Origin: Prevotella heparinolytica
GTDB taxonomy: Bacteria > Bacteroidota > Bacteroidia > Bacteroidales > Bacteroidaceae
DNA: 64,000 nt
Direction: 5' to 3'
Assembly (NCBI RefSeq): GCF_004342845.1
Contig: NZ_SLXB01000010.1
Coordinates: 38,315 to 102,314 of the forward strand
Shown here one piece after another: positions 8,968-16,487 of this stretch. The translations under genes and the position numbers were made by a program. The notes beneath the pieces are model-generated. The model made no database searches and was not told the origin of the DNA. It saw nothing but the letters and a program-made list of their open reading frames with translations. Position 1 is the first letter of the stretch. Each line of letters starts with the position of its first letter.

Positions 8968-9049
8968 GGGAAGTCGTTTCAACCCTACCCCTCTAAAATA
9001 TCATTGGATAACTTGTTTATCACATTTTGAGTTCGGTTGAAACGTTCCC
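8968..9049. other. Spaced inverted repeat in the gap before the two-TM gene
   Basis: GGGAAGTCGTTTCAACC at 8968-8984 pairs with GGTTGAAACGTTCCC at 9035-9049, with a 2-nt insertion in the left arm, across about 50 bp. It lies in a 480-bp noncoding gap of the mobile element (8766-9246). It could be a recombinase or regulator site. Apart from this, the terminator and a promoter element I see nothing else in the gap. Confidence 0.45.
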
Positions 9050-9198
9050 ATCCAAACACTATTTGGTAGTTTTTAATGTAAGCGAAAGTTAAAGACGTTA
9101 AATGTAACACATTTCGTATCTATATAGAATCCATACAGTCACTTTTCTACCGTTTAGAGTGTATAATACTGATAATCAACTTGTAATAGATACATTAT

Positions 9199-9206
9199 TA
9201 ACTTTG
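9199..9206 (+). promoter_or_regulatory. Bacteroidetes -7 promoter element
   Basis: TAACTTTG fits TAnnTTTG and lies 40 bp before the ATG at 9247. A TTG at 9181-9183 is a weak -33 candidate. Confidence 0.45.
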
Positions 9207-9246
9207 TGGAAGTTTTTGAACGAATAACAATAAAACGAATACGATA

Positions 9247-10014
9247 ATGATAGAAAACAAGACAACATCAGATTGTACCATATACGCTTTTGTTGGTACA
9301 GCAATTCTCGCCATCTCTCTTGTCGTGGCGATGTATGTAGGCAATGACTTTCACCAAAGTCTGTTTGTCAAGTCAATCATCTTTGTTGGAAGCAACATCC
9401 TGCTTTGGGCAATATTCATTTCCATGGTGAATTGTCCCTACGAACTGATGACCATTGGTAGCAACGGCAAGACAAAGAAAAACGTTGTAGAAGCAGAGTC
9501 AGCAACAGAACAAGAACAGCCAATGCAAAACTTACCACAAACACTGTATGTAAAATACAGCCATGAAGACTATGCCAAGTGTGTAGAGGCACAAGATAAA
9601 GAAGCACAGGAGGAAAAGGATAAGCGAACAAGAACCGTACTTGACTATGTGCATCGTACAATGTCACGTTTCCTTTATGAGGAAGATTTGTACAAGGTAA
9701 TTGAGGCTGTCAAGGAATGGAGCAACGACACCAACTATACCCCGACAGCAATAAACCGTTTCAAGGAGACGGTTGAGAATATCCCTTTAAGGCACTTCGT
9801 GTGGAATATCGCAGAGCGTTTGGGTAAACGTGATTACACAATGGCAATGCGAATATCCTTTATCAAGGCTTTGTTCCCAAAGCCGTTTGAAGGCTTGGAC
9901 TACAGCACATTGAAGAACCTGAAAGCCCCATGTTCCAATGATATCATTCCGATTGATGAGCCAGTTAATGGTAGACATGATTTTCATGATGTGACGGAGG
10001 AAACTCCCGAATAA
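9247..10014 (+). CDS. Hypothetical two-TM protein of the mobile element
   Basis: 255 residues. Two membrane helices lie at about 12-30 and 40-60, followed by a charged Glu/Lys-rich stretch (residues 80-125) and a soluble helical C-terminal domain with no motif I recognise. Proteins of this layout commonly precede the HTH/DUF3987 pair in Bacteroides mobilizable elements, which is the arrangement here. I cannot assign a function. It has its own promoter element and is followed by a 110-bp gap. Confidence 0.65.
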   Translation: MIENKTTSDCTIYAFVGTAILAISLVVAMYVGNDFHQSLFVKSIIFVGSNILLWAIFISMVNCPYELMTIGSNGKTKKNVVEAESATEQEQPMQNLPQTLYVKYSHEDYAKCVEAQDKEAQEEKDKRTRTVLDYVHRTMSRFLYEEDLYKVIEAVKEWSNDTNYTPTAINRFKETVENIPLRHFVWNIAERLGKRDYTMAMRISFIKALFPKPFEGLDYSTLKNLKAPCSNDIIPIDEPVNGRHDFHDVTEETPE

Positions 10015-10124
10015 TCCCCATTGTTAGAGTTATTCTTTCGTGAATGACAAATGACTGTCACGAATGGGAGTAACGAAAGCATCATTCTGTTCCTTTGTCC
10101 CAGTTTTTTCAAAATTACTAATAC

Positions 10125-10496
10125 ATGACAAAGGAATTGACTTTCAACGACCTTCCAATGGTCGTTGCCCAGCTTCGGGACGAAGTGGTGGGCATGAAGC
10201 AGATGATCATCAGTCTGCAAACACAGAACAAGCCACACAAGGCTAATACGCACATACCTATGAGTGTGGAGGAGGCATCGGCATATCTAAAAATGCCGAT
10301 GGCAACTCTCTACATGAAACTTGGCAACGGCAGCATTCCTGCCACCAAGCCAGGCAAGCGTTACTGCCTTTATCAAGATGAACTTGACAAGTGGCTGGAG
10401 ACTAACCGCAAGAATCCTGTACCTCTTACAGCAGAGGAAGAGAACGCAGCCATACTTGCAGGAAACAAGCGCAAGCCGAAACCCTTAAACTGGTAA
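10125..10496 (+). CDS. Excisionase-like helix-turn-helix protein
   Basis: 123 residues. A short coiled N terminus is followed by a MerR/Xis-type winged HTH at about residues 45-90 (MSVEEASAYLKMPMATLYMK, then IPATKPGKRYCLYQDELDKW). This is the HTH_17 layout found in excisionases and in small regulators next to DUF3987 genes. The gene ends 4 bp before the DUF3987 start, so the two form an operon. It probably controls excision or replication of the element. Confidence 0.8.
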   Translation: MTKELTFNDLPMVVAQLRDEVVGMKQMIISLQTQNKPHKANTHIPMSVEEASAYLKMPMATLYMKLGNGSIPATKPGKRYCLYQDELDKWLETNRKNPVPLTAEEENAAILAGNKRKPKPLNW

Positions 10497-10500
10497 TGTC

Positions 10501-11280
10501 ATGGATGCGCTTGAAATTTGTAACAAGCTACGCTCGGAGGCTTCGGGCGTAGCCACTTCTGGCATTCCGCTTGACGTATTCCCCCAGAAGATGCAGCAGA
10601 TGATTCTTGATTTGGCAAGGACGGAAAACTATTCCATTGAGTTCACTGTCACTTCCCTAATATCCGCTATGGCAGCAGCCGTCGGCAACTCCTGCTATAT
10701 CCGGATTAAAGGCAATTGGATTACTTCACCTATTCTATATGTCATTCTTGTTGGCAGACCAGGAGTCGGCAAGACTCCACCTTTGAACTTTGCCTACAAG
10801 CCGTTGCACGACATTGATACTGAGGAGCACCATAAGTTCAAGGCTCTAAAGAATGAGTATGCAGCCATTGTGGAGAGAAACAAGGGCAAAAAACGGACGG
10901 AATGGGAATCGTTACCTCCTGTACCAGTCCTGCATAAGAATATCATGAATGACTTCACGCCAGAGATTCTGATGCGCAATCACGATGCCAACCTCAGAGG
11001 TGTGGCAGTTGTGGTGGATGAGATAATGGGGCTGTTCAACACCATCAACCGATACAACAACAGTGCTTTTGTACAACAGATGCTGTCGGCTCACAATGGC
11101 TTGCCTGTAGATGTATCTCGTTGTAATCTTGATTGTCCTTTACGCATTGACTATCCTTGCATACAGATTGTAGGAACTATCCAGACTGGTATTGTGCATG
11201 AACTTTATGATATGGGATTCAAGAAGAATGGTTTTCTTGACCGTTTTCTGATTACATGCCCATGCTTGAAAGAACTCTAA
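10501..11280 (+). pseudogene. DUF3987 protein, N-terminal half, truncated at the element/chromosome junction
   Basis: 259 residues with a P-loop near residue 90 (VGRPGVGKTPPLNF) and a Walker B-like VAVVVDEIMGLF near 175, the ATPase core of DUF3987 proteins, whose usual length is about 450-500. Homology seems to stop at GFLDRFLI; the next residues (TCPCLKEL) and the stop come from unrelated flanking DNA. The complementary C-terminal half of such a gene ends at position 297, so the element may be bounded by, or circularly permuted within, this gene. It is probably inactive. Confidence 0.7.
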
Positions 11281-11360
11281 GAGACTGCGGATACTCCTCA
11301 AAGGCTTTTCGCATCACATCAATCAGCCCCCTGAAATCCCGCTACGGCGAGCCCGGCGGC

Positions 11361-11615
11361 CTCACTGCGGTGACGTCGGTCGTCTCACTGCGGTGACGTT
11401 GGTTGCCTCACTGCGGTGACGTCGGTCGTCTCACTACGGTGACGTCGGCTGCCTCACTATAGTGACGTTGGTCGCCTCACTATAGTGACATCGGCTGCCT
11501 CACTATGGCGGGACCGCCGGCTTCTCTACGGAAGATGCGCCGGCCCCTCCGCAGGGACGTTGCACGCCTCTCCATAGAGAGGGAGTGCACGCCTTTGCGG
11601 AGGCGGTTGGCGCAT
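11361..11615. repeat. Tandem array of 23-bp imperfect repeats, most with an internal dyad
   Basis: Units of 23 bp start at 11361, 11384, 11407, 11430, 11453 and 11476. The series continues in more diverged form to about 11615, about eleven units, one of them 25 bp. Most contain a mini-hairpin with 4-nt arms and a 4-nt loop: TCAC-TGCG-GTGA, CCCT-CCGC-AGGG, CTCT-CCAT-AGAG and the perfect palindrome TCACTATAGTGA. In the clearest diverged units the arms change on both sides, so pairing is kept while sequence is not. The array lies between the mobile element end and the 3' end of the cobamide operon. No CRISPR-like spacers are present. Confidence 0.85.
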
Positions 11616-11704
11616 CTCCTTTTACACCTTATTATATATATTGCGCCCGGATAAAAATAATGCCGGGCATTCATGAGAACAAAATCTTAAAAACAGCAGC
11701 CCGT

Positions 11705-12988
11705 TCAGGGACGGGTAGTGATGCGCTTGCCGCTCAGATGGAGGTCGGTGGCTCCCTGTATCTCGGTGGAAGTCTCGCCCAGCCATCCGCACTCTTGCCG
11801 CATGGCGCAATAAACGCGCACGAAGTCGATGCCCGGCAGATGCACCTTCTTGCCGTCCTTGTCCACCGCCCAGTCGATGTCCACAGCATTGTCGGCCATG
11901 CCGTTGGGCAGGTTGTCCACATATCCATAGTCGAAGCAATACTGCACCCAATACTTTCCCTCGCCGCTCTCTTCCACGGCATTATCGGGCAGGCGTGTGC
12001 CACGGAAAGTCAGCTTGTCCTCTTTCACCCAGCCGGGATAGTAGGACTGGTTGTGCCACGTGTTCTTTTCCAAATAGCCGCTATTGCCCTGATTGTCTTC
12101 CCAACGGATGTACTTCTTGATGGTGATAAACGTCTTTTCAGGGTCGTAGTCAGCGTCTTTTTCTTCCGTTTCGGGACGGTAATAAGTGATTTCGTAGTTG
12201 CGGATGGCCTTGGGGTTATTGTATTCGCTGCCCGCAATCTCGTACCACTCGTCATCGGGTTTGCCGTTCTTGTTCTTGTCATAGGCCACCTCGATGATGC
12301 CGGGTTCGCAACTGCCACCTTTCTTCGGTGCGTTTGGGTTAGGGTTGGCGGCGGCGAAGAAGGCGTTGCCATCCACACGGAAATCGCGCAACCCGGCCAC
12401 ATTCAAGATGGTATGGTCGAATCCGAAGACGATGTAACCGCCGAATCCGCCCAAGCTGATAAGCTCGCCCTTCGCCTTTCCCACCAAGCTGCGCTCCGTC
12501 CATTTCATGTAGTCGGTCCATCTCGCCCATTCCTCGCCATCGGGCCGATACAACGGCAGTTGATTGGTGAACTGACCCGGAGCGGGGAGAATGTCGAAAA
12601 TCTTTGCGATGTAAGGCGACGGCTCTTTTTCAGGAGCCTCCACACTTACGGTGTACAGTTCCTTATACTCCCGTCCGTCTTTCATCGCATTCAAAGACAG
12701 CTTATAGTCTCCTGCGGTGATGGGGATGAAGCACACCGTGCTTTCCGTCGTATCCTGCAAGATATAGTTGGCCGCCTCGGGCGCGCTCTCCACTCTCCAC
12801 ACGCGTTTGCCGTCCACCGCTTCTTTTGTCGTGAATTCACTCTTTGCATAGAATTTCGCCGACTCCGACTTCTCTATGACAATCGGGCTCATATCCTCGT
12901 CCGGGCTGCACGAAGAAAAGACGGACAAACCTAATGCCGCAACAAGCGGCATTAGGAACTTAGTCTGTTTATAACCTCTATTCAACAT
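11705..12988 (-). CDS. Surface lipoprotein of the cobamide locus (paralogue of 14140-15285)
   Basis: About 427 residues from the ATG at 12988; an ATG at 13003 would overlap the upstream gene more and lengthen the signal peptide. The N terminus is a lipoprotein signal (LGLSVFSSC). A PKD/Ig-like domain is followed by a conserved C-terminal domain with FGFDHTILNV, VAYDKNKNGKPDDEWYEI and VHLPGIDFVRVY. The last two blocks also occur in the gene at 14140-15285, so the two are paralogues. It is the last gene of the riboswitch-controlled operon and starts 1 bp after the previous stop. Such accessory lipoproteins probably help capture cobamides or deliver them to BtuB/BtuG; its own ligand is not shown. 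Confidence 0.7.
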   Translation of the reverse strand: MLNRGYKQTKFLMPLVAALGLSVFSSCSPDEDMSPIVIEKSESAKFYAKSEFTTKEAVDGKRVWRVESAPEAANYILQDTTESTVCFIPITAGDYKLSLNAMKDGREYKELYTVSVEAPEKEPSPYIAKIFDILPAPGQFTNQLPLYRPDGEEWARWTDYMKWTERSLVGKAKGELISLGGFGGYIVFGFDHTILNVAGLRDFRVDGNAFFAAANPNPNAPKKGGSCEPGIIEVAYDKNKNGKPDDEWYEIAGSEYNNPKAIRNYEITYYRPETEEKDADYDPEKTFITIKKYIRWEDNQGNSGYLEKNTWHNQSYYPGWVKEDKLTFRGTRLPDNAVEESGEGKYWVQYCFDYGYVDNLPNGMADNAVDIDWAVDKDGKKVHLPGIDFVRVYCAMRQECGWLGETSTEIQGATDLHLSGKRITTRP

Positions 12989-12989
12989 A

Positions 12990-14084
12990 TCAAAGCATCT
13001 CAATATCGTTCAAGCAGAAATACGCTGCGGTATTCATGCCATACTGCCCCGAATCGGACGAACGCATCTGGAAGAGCAGGTATCTGACATTACTGAAACC
13101 TAATTCTTCGGAAAAAGCCCAAGAATTAGTTCCCCAAAATCCATTAGAATCAAATCCAGCAAGCTCAATTACCTCAGGACTTCCAATAACACCTGACGCA
13201 TAGACAGGGAAAACCAACAAGCGGAGATAGTCGGAAGGACTGTTGAATGGCGTGGCGAATCCGTCACCTTCCTTGCAACCGTAGTAAGCCCACGGACTGT
13301 TAGTGATTTTTATACGTTGTACGGTATAATTGGTATTGCCGTCCCCTAACTTAATCCAGTTCGAGAAGCCGGTTTCAGTGAAAGCGGTAGGATAAGGAAT
13401 GTTTTCAGGGTCGATAGGGAAACTCTGAATATCCTTGCCGTAATACCCCCAATAGCCCAACATGAAGTTGGTATTGCTGTTATTCCTGTCCATACATCCC
13501 CATTGGTGGGCAATCCAATTAACGGAACCCGAATGGATGGTATCCGTCGTATAAGTACCGAAGTTAGAACTGTCGTACACATTGGAAACGGTGAACCCGT
13601 CCCAATATCCATAACCGGAATTAGTACCCGTGTGCGAGAAAGTGAAATGAGGAGTCTCGTGGAACTTCGTATTGGTATAAGTCTGATTCCAATAGTAGCC
13701 CGTCTGCCCGGGAGGCTGAATGCCGTTACCGGAATTCAGCACAAACTGATTCAGTTCCGAACTAAGGCTGATAGAGTTGGTCACTGTATAAGTAACCCTG
13801 CTCTGCACGCCACGCTTAGAGGTTTCCAACACCACATCGTACATTCCTGACTTCTCTTCCCGGAAAGTGTATTCGGAATCCGTAGAAACCAACTTTCCGT
13901 TCCGGAACCACGCATACGAATCGGCACCCTTGACAGGGGCTTCCATTACCACAGGCCTGTTTATCAAGGCCTTTACTTCTTTTGTACTTTGGTTAACGAT
14001 TGTTGAATCGTTTTCCCACTCTGTGTTTTGGCAACCTGCAAAGGCTAATACCATTACACTCAATGCAAACAATTTTGTTCTCAT
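12990..14084 (-). CDS. DUF4465 surface lipoprotein, BtuH-like
   Basis: 364 residues with lipoprotein signal (VMVLAFAGC), an Ig-like domain (about 40-110, with SYAWFRNGK) and a C-terminal DUF4465-type domain. The last shows YWDGFTVSNVYD near 160-172 and ends SSDSGQYGMNTAAYFCLNDI. In Bacteroides, DUF4465-like lipoproteins occur in cobamide transport loci, and the B12-binding surface protein BtuH belongs to this accessory group. I recognise the domain by pattern, so equivalence to BtuH is an inference. It sits in the btuB-btuG operon between two paralogous lipoproteins. The product is expected on the outer face of the outer membrane. Confidence 0.7.
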   Translation of the reverse strand: MRTKLFALSVMVLAFAGCQNTEWENDSTIVNQSTKEVKALINRPVVMEAPVKGADSYAWFRNGKLVSTDSEYTFREEKSGMYDVVLETSKRGVQSRVTYTVTNSISLSSELNQFVLNSGNGIQPPGQTGYYWNQTYTNTKFHETPHFTFSHTGTNSGYGYWDGFTVSNVYDSSNFGTYTTDTIHSGSVNWIAHQWGCMDRNNSNTNFMLGYWGYYGKDIQSFPIDPENIPYPTAFTETGFSNWIKLGDGNTNYTVQRIKITNSPWAYYGCKEGDGFATPFNSPSDYLRLLVFPVYASGVIGSPEVIELAGFDSNGFWGTNSWAFSEELGFSNVRYLLFQMRSSDSGQYGMNTAAYFCLNDIEML

Positions 14085-14139
14085 AAAATTAAAGATTTAA
14101 ACGATTAATAATAGGCCATTTAAAATGACCGGAATATAC

Positions 14140-15285
14140 CTAATGAGAAGCTGTTGAGGAAAGATGACAATCGTATACGTCATATACCAACACCCCATTC
14201 GCTCTCAAATTTCCTACAAATCGACCGCCAGAAACGACCTTTACGAAATCGATACCAAGTAGGTGCACGCCGTTACCCTTTTCATCAACCGCATTTTCAA
14301 TATTGAACATGTTATCTCTTCCCGGCAACTTACAGAGATATCCCCAGTGGTCTTCATTGGCACCTACTGCCTTATAGTAGAGGGTAAATGGCGGTTTTCT
14401 CCACCCCGATCCCTCCATATAATTGCCTTGATCGTCATATCCGGGAAATGGATTTCTGCCCCTTATAGTACCGCTTTTCCCGAAACCGTCTTCAATATTG
14501 TACCTCAATATCTTACGTTCTTTATTAAAATCATGAGGGGCAAAATATTTGGTATATGCATTCGGAGTATCATACTTTGTGCCATAACGTTCGCCTTTCA
14601 GTTCATACCACTCGTCCTCATCGGGCAGGCCATTTTTATTCTTATCGTAGGCCACGTACACCACGCCTGCCATACCGGGATCTACCTCCGCACCTATTTT
14701 GAAATCGTCTTCACCCGGCACATTGACAATCGTGTGGTCGAACCCCAGTACGGCAGAACCGCCCATACAGCCTATCGGAAGGCCATTGCGAGATTCATAC
14801 TCCAAGGCAATATCCTTAAACTTTCCACCCTCTTTCAGCATATCGTTCAGTTCCTTCATCACCGTAGTTTTGTTCCTATTCTTAATCACATAGGTATTGA
14901 TAGAGTTATATGGTGCCGGGTCGTATTCTATAACGGATGTCTGTATATTCTTATATCCACCGTCCGTCACATTAATGGCGAAATTGGCGGTGTAAACCTT
15001 CTCTTCGGCATCGGTCACGGTGAGCACGAAGTCTTTCTTTCCCACTTCTGCTGTGATAAAGGTAAAGACGTCATCCGTGCTGTAGATAGAGTCTCCACAG
15101 CTCCATTTGTACTTGGCGGCCGTGCCGTTGGCAATCGTCGGCTTAATATCCAGTACCTTGCAGTTGGGCGTTTCATACTGTGCCTGCAAACCGATAGTCA
15201 GAGGCTCCGGATCATCCTTGCTACACGCTGTGAATGCGAAAGCAATAATGCACATTGCACAGCCTAAATTCATTAACTTCTTCAT
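14140..15285 (-). CDS. Surface lipoprotein of the cobamide locus (paralogue of 11705-12988)
   Basis: 382 residues from the ATG at 15285, which gives a proper lipoprotein signal (IIAFAFTACSKDD); the longer frame to 15390 would overlap btuG. A PKD-like domain spans about 35-115 (YKWSCGDSIY, VLTVTDAEEK). The C-terminal domain has FDHTIVNVPG, VAYDKNKNGLPDEDEWYELK and VHLLGIDFVKVV, shared with the last gene of the operon. It follows btuG by 38 bp. Likely an outer-surface accessory factor for cobamide capture; the biochemical role is unproven. Confidence 0.7.
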   Translation of the reverse strand: MKKLMNLGCAMCIIAFAFTACSKDDPEPLTIGLQAQYETPNCKVLDIKPTIANGTAAKYKWSCGDSIYSTDDVFTFITAEVGKKDFVLTVTDAEEKVYTANFAINVTDGGYKNIQTSVIEYDPAPYNSINTYVIKNRNKTTVMKELNDMLKEGGKFKDIALEYESRNGLPIGCMGGSAVLGFDHTIVNVPGEDDFKIGAEVDPGMAGVVYVAYDKNKNGLPDEDEWYELKGERYGTKYDTPNAYTKYFAPHDFNKERKILRYNIEDGFGKSGTIRGRNPFPGYDDQGNYMEGSGWRKPPFTLYYKAVGANEDHWGYLCKLPGRDNMFNIENAVDEKGNGVHLLGIDFVKVVSGGRFVGNLRANGVLVYDVYDCHLSSTASH

Positions 15286-15323
15286 ACGTGCTAAAATGTT
15301 TAAATGAGTAATATAAATTGTGA

Positions 15324-16487
15324 TTAATAATGAAGTCTCTTCTTTGTAAAGGCGAAGTGTGCGGGTATGTCGCCCGTGCGGACACTCCATTTCTTACGCC
15401 CGTCGGGAGTAAAGCAATAAAGGTCTCCCGGAGATACGTAATTGCCGGCATCGGTGATATAGAACTCGTGCGTATCGGGGTTGACAGCTATGCCGTAGGG
15501 CATCTTGATTCTCCGTTCCGTATTGTCCGTGATAAAGCGGCGGGTGACGATATCCCGGCTTCGGGTATCGATAATGGCATAGCTGAAAGTCCACGAATTG
15601 GTGACGTAGCTCCATTCCGTTCCGTAGATATAGAGGGAGTCGCCCGACAGGGTCATTTCGGTGTTCGCCACGTCGAGAGCATCGCAAACGGTATCGGTAC
15701 GCGGGTCGATGACGTAGGTCTTGGAATGTACACCATAGTAGTCGCCTCGCGATGAAACCCAGATATAGCCCTGCCGGTCTACCTCTAACCGATGAAGGTT
15801 GATGGCCACATCGATGGTGTTGACGACGCGGAAAGTCTGCAAGTCGATGACAGACACGGTTCGGTCGTAGTTGGGGAAGCGGTAACCGCCCGAGTTGGCC
15901 ACGTAGAGCCGGCCGTCGTAAACCACCAGTTCATCGGGTTGATACCCCACGTTGCAAGTATCTACAACAGCCAGGCGGTCGATGTCTATCTTGGCCACGT
16001 ATCCCAAGCGGGCATTGGGGTCTAACTGCACGGGGCCGGCGTAAGAACTGACATAAGCATAACGGCCGGAAAAGGTGATGTAGCGGCAGTTGGGAATGGA
16101 GATTTGAGTGATGTGCCGCGCATCGGTCTGGTTCATCACCTCCACGAAGTGAGAGCAGTTGATGACCGCCCATATCTTGCCGTCGTAAATCTGTATGTCG
16201 TTGCCCACGTCGCCCAACTCTTGCACCACACCCGGATTGGCTTGCGCATAAATATTGCGGATGTACTTGCCCGTCAAGGCGTCGTAGTAGTCGAGGGTGC
16301 ACTTGTTCGATCCCATGTTCCCCTCGTTGAGCAGGAAGAACCCTTTAATGTCGGTGCTTAGATCCTCCGGCGAGGGCTCCACCTGCTCCTCCTGATGAGG
16401 GATGATGTTCTCGTCGTCGCTGCGGCAGGCCGATATGGCCACACAGAGCGACAGAAATGCCATCAAATACTCCACTAACCTTTTCAT
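15324..16487 (-). CDS. btuG: BtuG, cobamide-binding surface beta-propeller lipoprotein
   Basis: 387 residues: lipoprotein signal (LSLCVAISAC), a short acidic linker, then seven-bladed propeller repeats of the YncE/DUF5074 type. Repeating units such as LVVYDGRLYVANSGG, VSVIDLQTFRVV and IAVNPDTHEFYITDAG are visible. In Bacteroides BtuG binds cobamides with very high affinity at the cell surface, sits on BtuB and passes ligand to it. Its ATG overlaps the btuB stop by 4 bp (ATGA), so translation is coupled and the two would be made in step, as expected for a complex. A B12 riboswitch controls both. Confidence 0.9.
   Translation of the reverse strand: MKRLVEYLMAFLSLCVAISACRSDDENIIPHQEEQVEPSPEDLSTDIKGFFLLNEGNMGSNKCTLDYYDALTGKYIRNIYAQANPGVVQELGDVGNDIQIYDGKIWAVINCSHFVEVMNQTDARHITQISIPNCRYITFSGRYAYVSSYAGPVQLDPNARLGYVAKIDIDRLAVVDTCNVGYQPDELVVYDGRLYVANSGGYRFPNYDRTVSVIDLQTFRVVNTIDVAINLHRLEVDRQGYIWVSSRGDYYGVHSKTYVIDPRTDTVCDALDVANTEMTLSGDSLYIYGTEWSYVTNSWTFSYAIIDTRSRDIVTRRFITDNTERRIKMPYGIAVNPDTHEFYITDAGNYVSPGDLYCFTPDGRKKWSVRTGDIPAHFAFTKKRLHY

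Noticed and set aside
11281..11337. Minus-strand fragment reading RDFRGLIDVMRKAFEEYP
   Set aside because: It looks protein-like and could be the 3' remnant of a gene at the insertion point, but a stop directly upstream and its short length do not allow a call.
11361..11521. CRISPR array
   Set aside because: The 23-bp units are contiguous with no spacers, each unit varies, and no cas gene is near. The same holds for the other 22-bp arrays.
11585..12934. Long plus-strand ORF opposite the lipoprotein gene
   Set aside because: Shadow of a well-supported minus-strand lipoprotein; composition is rich in His/Val/Leu and has no known domain. The same applies to 14263-15267, 26906-27673 and 28188-29423 (+).
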